Shown in pieces: positions 14,198 through 15,769 of a stretch of 15,769 nt of DNA; the stretch's first letter is position 1; each line of letters starts with the position of its first letter. The translations under genes and the position numbers were made by a program. The notes under the pieces are model-generated. The model was not told where the DNA came from. It searched no databases and was given only the letters and a program-made list of their open reading frames with translations. This DNA comes from Clostridium_AM sp964554365 (lineage in GTDB: Bacteria; Bacillota; Clostridia; Clostridiales; Clostridiaceae), in NCBI GenBank assembly GCA_964554365.1, contig CAZKOJ010000102.1:1-15769 (forward strand), read 5' to 3'.

Positions 14198-14616
14198 AAA
14201 AGGCGATATTATTAAATTGCTCAAAATATTCTAGATATGGAATGGCAGCGCTCATTTTAAAACAACGAGATGTAAAAATTCTTTAAGATAATTTTAATTA
14301 AAAACTAGATCCTCCATTGACAACTTGGGAAGTAATTGTCTTTTCCCAAGTTGACCCCTCAATAACATATCGAAATAGACTTCCACTGATGATTATTAGA
14401 AAAAAAGGCGTGAAACAGAACGGCATTTTACAAATAATATAATTAAAGTATTACAATATTAATAAGAATCCCCCTTATAGTTTCTTACTTTTCATTTTAT
14501 ATAAATTATAATATTAATACAAAACCACCATATACCATTTTTTTATAAAAACATTAACATAAATTCCTTACTAATCATATTATGAATTAATATACAAATA
14601 ATCTTGGGGGATATGT
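14198..14616. other. Gene-free region with ORF-like remnants
   Basis: This 419-base stretch lacks any frame with a start and ribosome binding site. Two short open stretches look protein-like. One near 14219-14284 reads SKYSRYGMAALILKQRDVKI and then a stop. The other, 14302-14442, is 46 codons flanked by stops and includes TWEVIVFSQVDPSITYRNR. They are in different frames and may be decayed coding sequence or chance. An 11-bp inverted repeat lies at 14321-14353. A TATAAT at 14507-14512 with a weak -35 may serve the downstream lipoprotein gene. Confidence 0.5.
14321..14353. repeat. Perfect 11-bp inverted repeat
   Basis: CAACTTGGGAA (14321-14331) is the exact reverse complement of TTCCCAAGTTG (14343-14353), with an 11-nt spacer. 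No T-run follows on either strand, so it is not a standard terminator. It could be an operator, an RNA hairpin or an end of a lost mobile element. Confidence 0.6.
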
Positions 14617-15636
14617 ATGAAAAAAAGTAAATTACCTATTTACTCTCTTGTTTTAAGTTTCATATTTATTGTTGCTCTCTTTGCTGGATGTGGCGAAACT
14701 AAGAAAGCTGAAACTAAACTTACAAAAGTAAAACTAAATGAAGTAGTTCGTTCTGTATTTTATGCTCCTATGTATGCAGCTATAAATCAAGGTATATTTA
14801 AAGAAGAAGGCATAGACATAGACCTTACTACTGGTCAAGGTGCTGACAAAACTATGCAGCAAGTATTGAGTAAGAGCTGCGATATAGGCTTCTGTGGACC
14901 AGAACAGATCATATACATTTACAATCAAAAAAGAGAAGATTATCCTGTATTGTTTGCACAATTAACTTCTACAGATGGATCCTTCCTAGTTGGTAGAACT
15001 GAAGAAAAAGATTTCAAATGGGAATCCTTAAAGGGTAAAACTATAATAGGTGGAAGGCCTGGTGGTGTTCCTGAAATGGCTCTTGAATATGCATTAAAAA
15101 ATCATGGAATTCAACCTGGGAAAGATGTAACTCTTATAACTAATCTTGCATTTACAGCCACTGCTGGTGCTTTTAAAGCTGGAACTGGTGATTATGTGGC
15201 TTTATTTGAACCTACAGCTAGTATGCTTAATCAAGACAAATCAGGATATATCACAGCTTCTATAGGAAAATCTGCTGGTGTTATGCCTTACACCTGCTAT
15301 TTTTCAACTAAATCATATATGCAGAACAATCCTCAAACTATAGAAAAGTTTACTCGTGCTATTTATAAAGGCGAGATATGGGTTCAAAAACACAGTGACG
15401 AGGAAGTTGCAAAATCAATAAAATCCTTTTTCCCTGGTTCAGATGAAAATGTATTAAAATCCGTTATAAAAAATTACAGGGATATAAATGCTTTTTCATC
15501 AACCCCTGTAATTAAAGATGAAAACTTAACTAGACTTATGGATATAATTCAATCTTACAATCCACAATTAATTCCTGAAAGACCACCTTTTGATAAGATA
15601 GTAAATAATAGCTTTGCAGAAAAAGCCATAAAATAA
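14617..15636 (+). CDS. ABC transporter substrate-binding lipoprotein, SsuA/THI5 (NMT1)-like
   Basis: The 339-residue product has a lipoprotein signal peptide: lysines at 2-5, a hydrophobic core, and the lipobox LFAGC with the lipidated Cys at 25. It should be anchored on the outer face of the membrane. The mature part has the NMT1/THI5-like binding fold: FYAPMYAAINQGIFKEEGID (48-67), TTGQGADKTMQQVLSKSCDIGFCGPE (71-96), LKGKTIIGGRPGGVPEMALE, and a second lobe with ALFEPTASML. Relatives bind aliphatic sulfonates, nitrate, taurine or thiamine-pyrimidine precursors; the ligand here cannot be assigned. GGGGG at 14606-14610 lies 6 nt before the ATG. The next 133 bases show no gene, so the expected permease and ATPase lie beyond the window or elsewhere. 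Confidence 0.9.
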   Translation: MKKSKLPIYSLVLSFIFIVALFAGCGETKKAETKLTKVKLNEVVRSVFYAPMYAAINQGIFKEEGIDIDLTTGQGADKTMQQVLSKSCDIGFCGPEQIIYIYNQKREDYPVLFAQLTSTDGSFLVGRTEEKDFKWESLKGKTIIGGRPGGVPEMALEYALKNHGIQPGKDVTLITNLAFTATAGAFKAGTGDYVALFEPTASMLNQDKSGYITASIGKSAGVMPYTCYFSTKSYMQNNPQTIEKFTRAIYKGEIWVQKHSDEEVAKSIKSFFPGSDENVLKSVIKNYRDINAFSSTPVIKDENLTRLMDIIQSYNPQLIPERPPFDKIVNNSFAEKAIK

Positions 15637-15655
15637 GCGTATTACAACGCAAGTG

Positions 15656-15677
15656 ATACAGTAAATTTTAACTGTAT
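15656..15677 (+). repeat. Short inverted repeat downstream of the lipoprotein gene
   Basis: ATACAGT (15656-15662) pairs with ACTGTAT (15671-15677) around an AT-only 8-nt loop. There is no following T-run, so it is a weak hairpin rather than a clear terminator. The rest of 15637-15769 is AT-rich and shows no gene. Confidence 0.35.
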
Positions 15678-15769
15678 TGCAGCTACTATATATGTAAAAA
15701 TAAAAAGCATATTTAACGCAAAATTTAGAGTGGACAGAAGCTTAAATATATTGTGTAGAAAAACTTAGA

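Noticed and set aside
14321..14353. Inverted repeat as terminator of the DUF6143-like gene
   Set aside because: No T-run follows on the plus strand (ACCCCTCAATAAC), so it is reported only as a repeat.
14734..14961. 75-codon minus-strand frame within the lipoprotein gene
   Set aside because: It is an antisense shadow of the lipoprotein coding sequence.
1..15769. CRISPR array, phage genes or a defence system
   Set aside because: No spaced direct repeats, integrase, nuclease, methylase or toxin-antitoxin motifs were found. The genes are mostly housekeeping or uncharacterised chromosomal types.

Overview
The window looks like chromosome of a low-GC, spore-forming Firmicute, most likely a Clostridium. 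The reasons are very AT-rich intergenic DNA, strong AGGAGG-type ribosome binding sites, frequent TTG and GTG starts, a T-box leader, a PdaB-type sporulation deacetylase, a DUF4364 regulator, and an acetyl-type DAP pathway enzyme. No transposase, integrase, CRISPR array, rRNA or tRNA gene was seen. I cannot name the species from the sequence.

Positions 1-1714 (minus strand) hold a redox pair. One is a flavoprotein with a Cys-rich Fe-S motif that runs off the left edge. The other is a PyrK-like FAD/NAD(P)/[2Fe-2S] protein with an extra eight-cysteine N-terminal domain. Divergent from it is dapH (lysine and peptidoglycan DAP synthesis), behind a perfect 28-bp tandem duplication. dapH converges on a two-OB-fold SSB-like gene, and the two share one bidirectional hairpin. 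Next on the minus strand come an unrecognised Rossmann-like small protein and a PdaB-like polysaccharide deacetylase.

After a gene-free stretch with an orphan terminator-like hairpin (4878-5210) come a DUF4364 winged-helix protein (+), a seven-repeat YncE-like beta-propeller (-) and a TSCPD small protein (+) with a near-consensus promoter.

Positions 7110-12075 form a minus-strand block. A consensus promoter leads into a T-box leader with a GUA (Val) specifier. It is followed by a GNAT acetyltransferase, valS, an intrinsic terminator and folC. The leader should sense uncharged tRNA-Val and control the acetyltransferase together with valS. Just upstream is a 45-codon minus-strand gene with a strong ribosome binding site.

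Positions 12453-14197 (+) carry two structural-looking proteins: an unrecognised Tyr/Asn-rich protein and a DUF6143-like protein, with a good terminator between them. A 419-base stretch with short ORF-like remnants and an 11-bp inverted repeat follows. The window closes with a SsuA/THI5-like ABC-transporter lipoprotein; its permease and ATPase are not in view.
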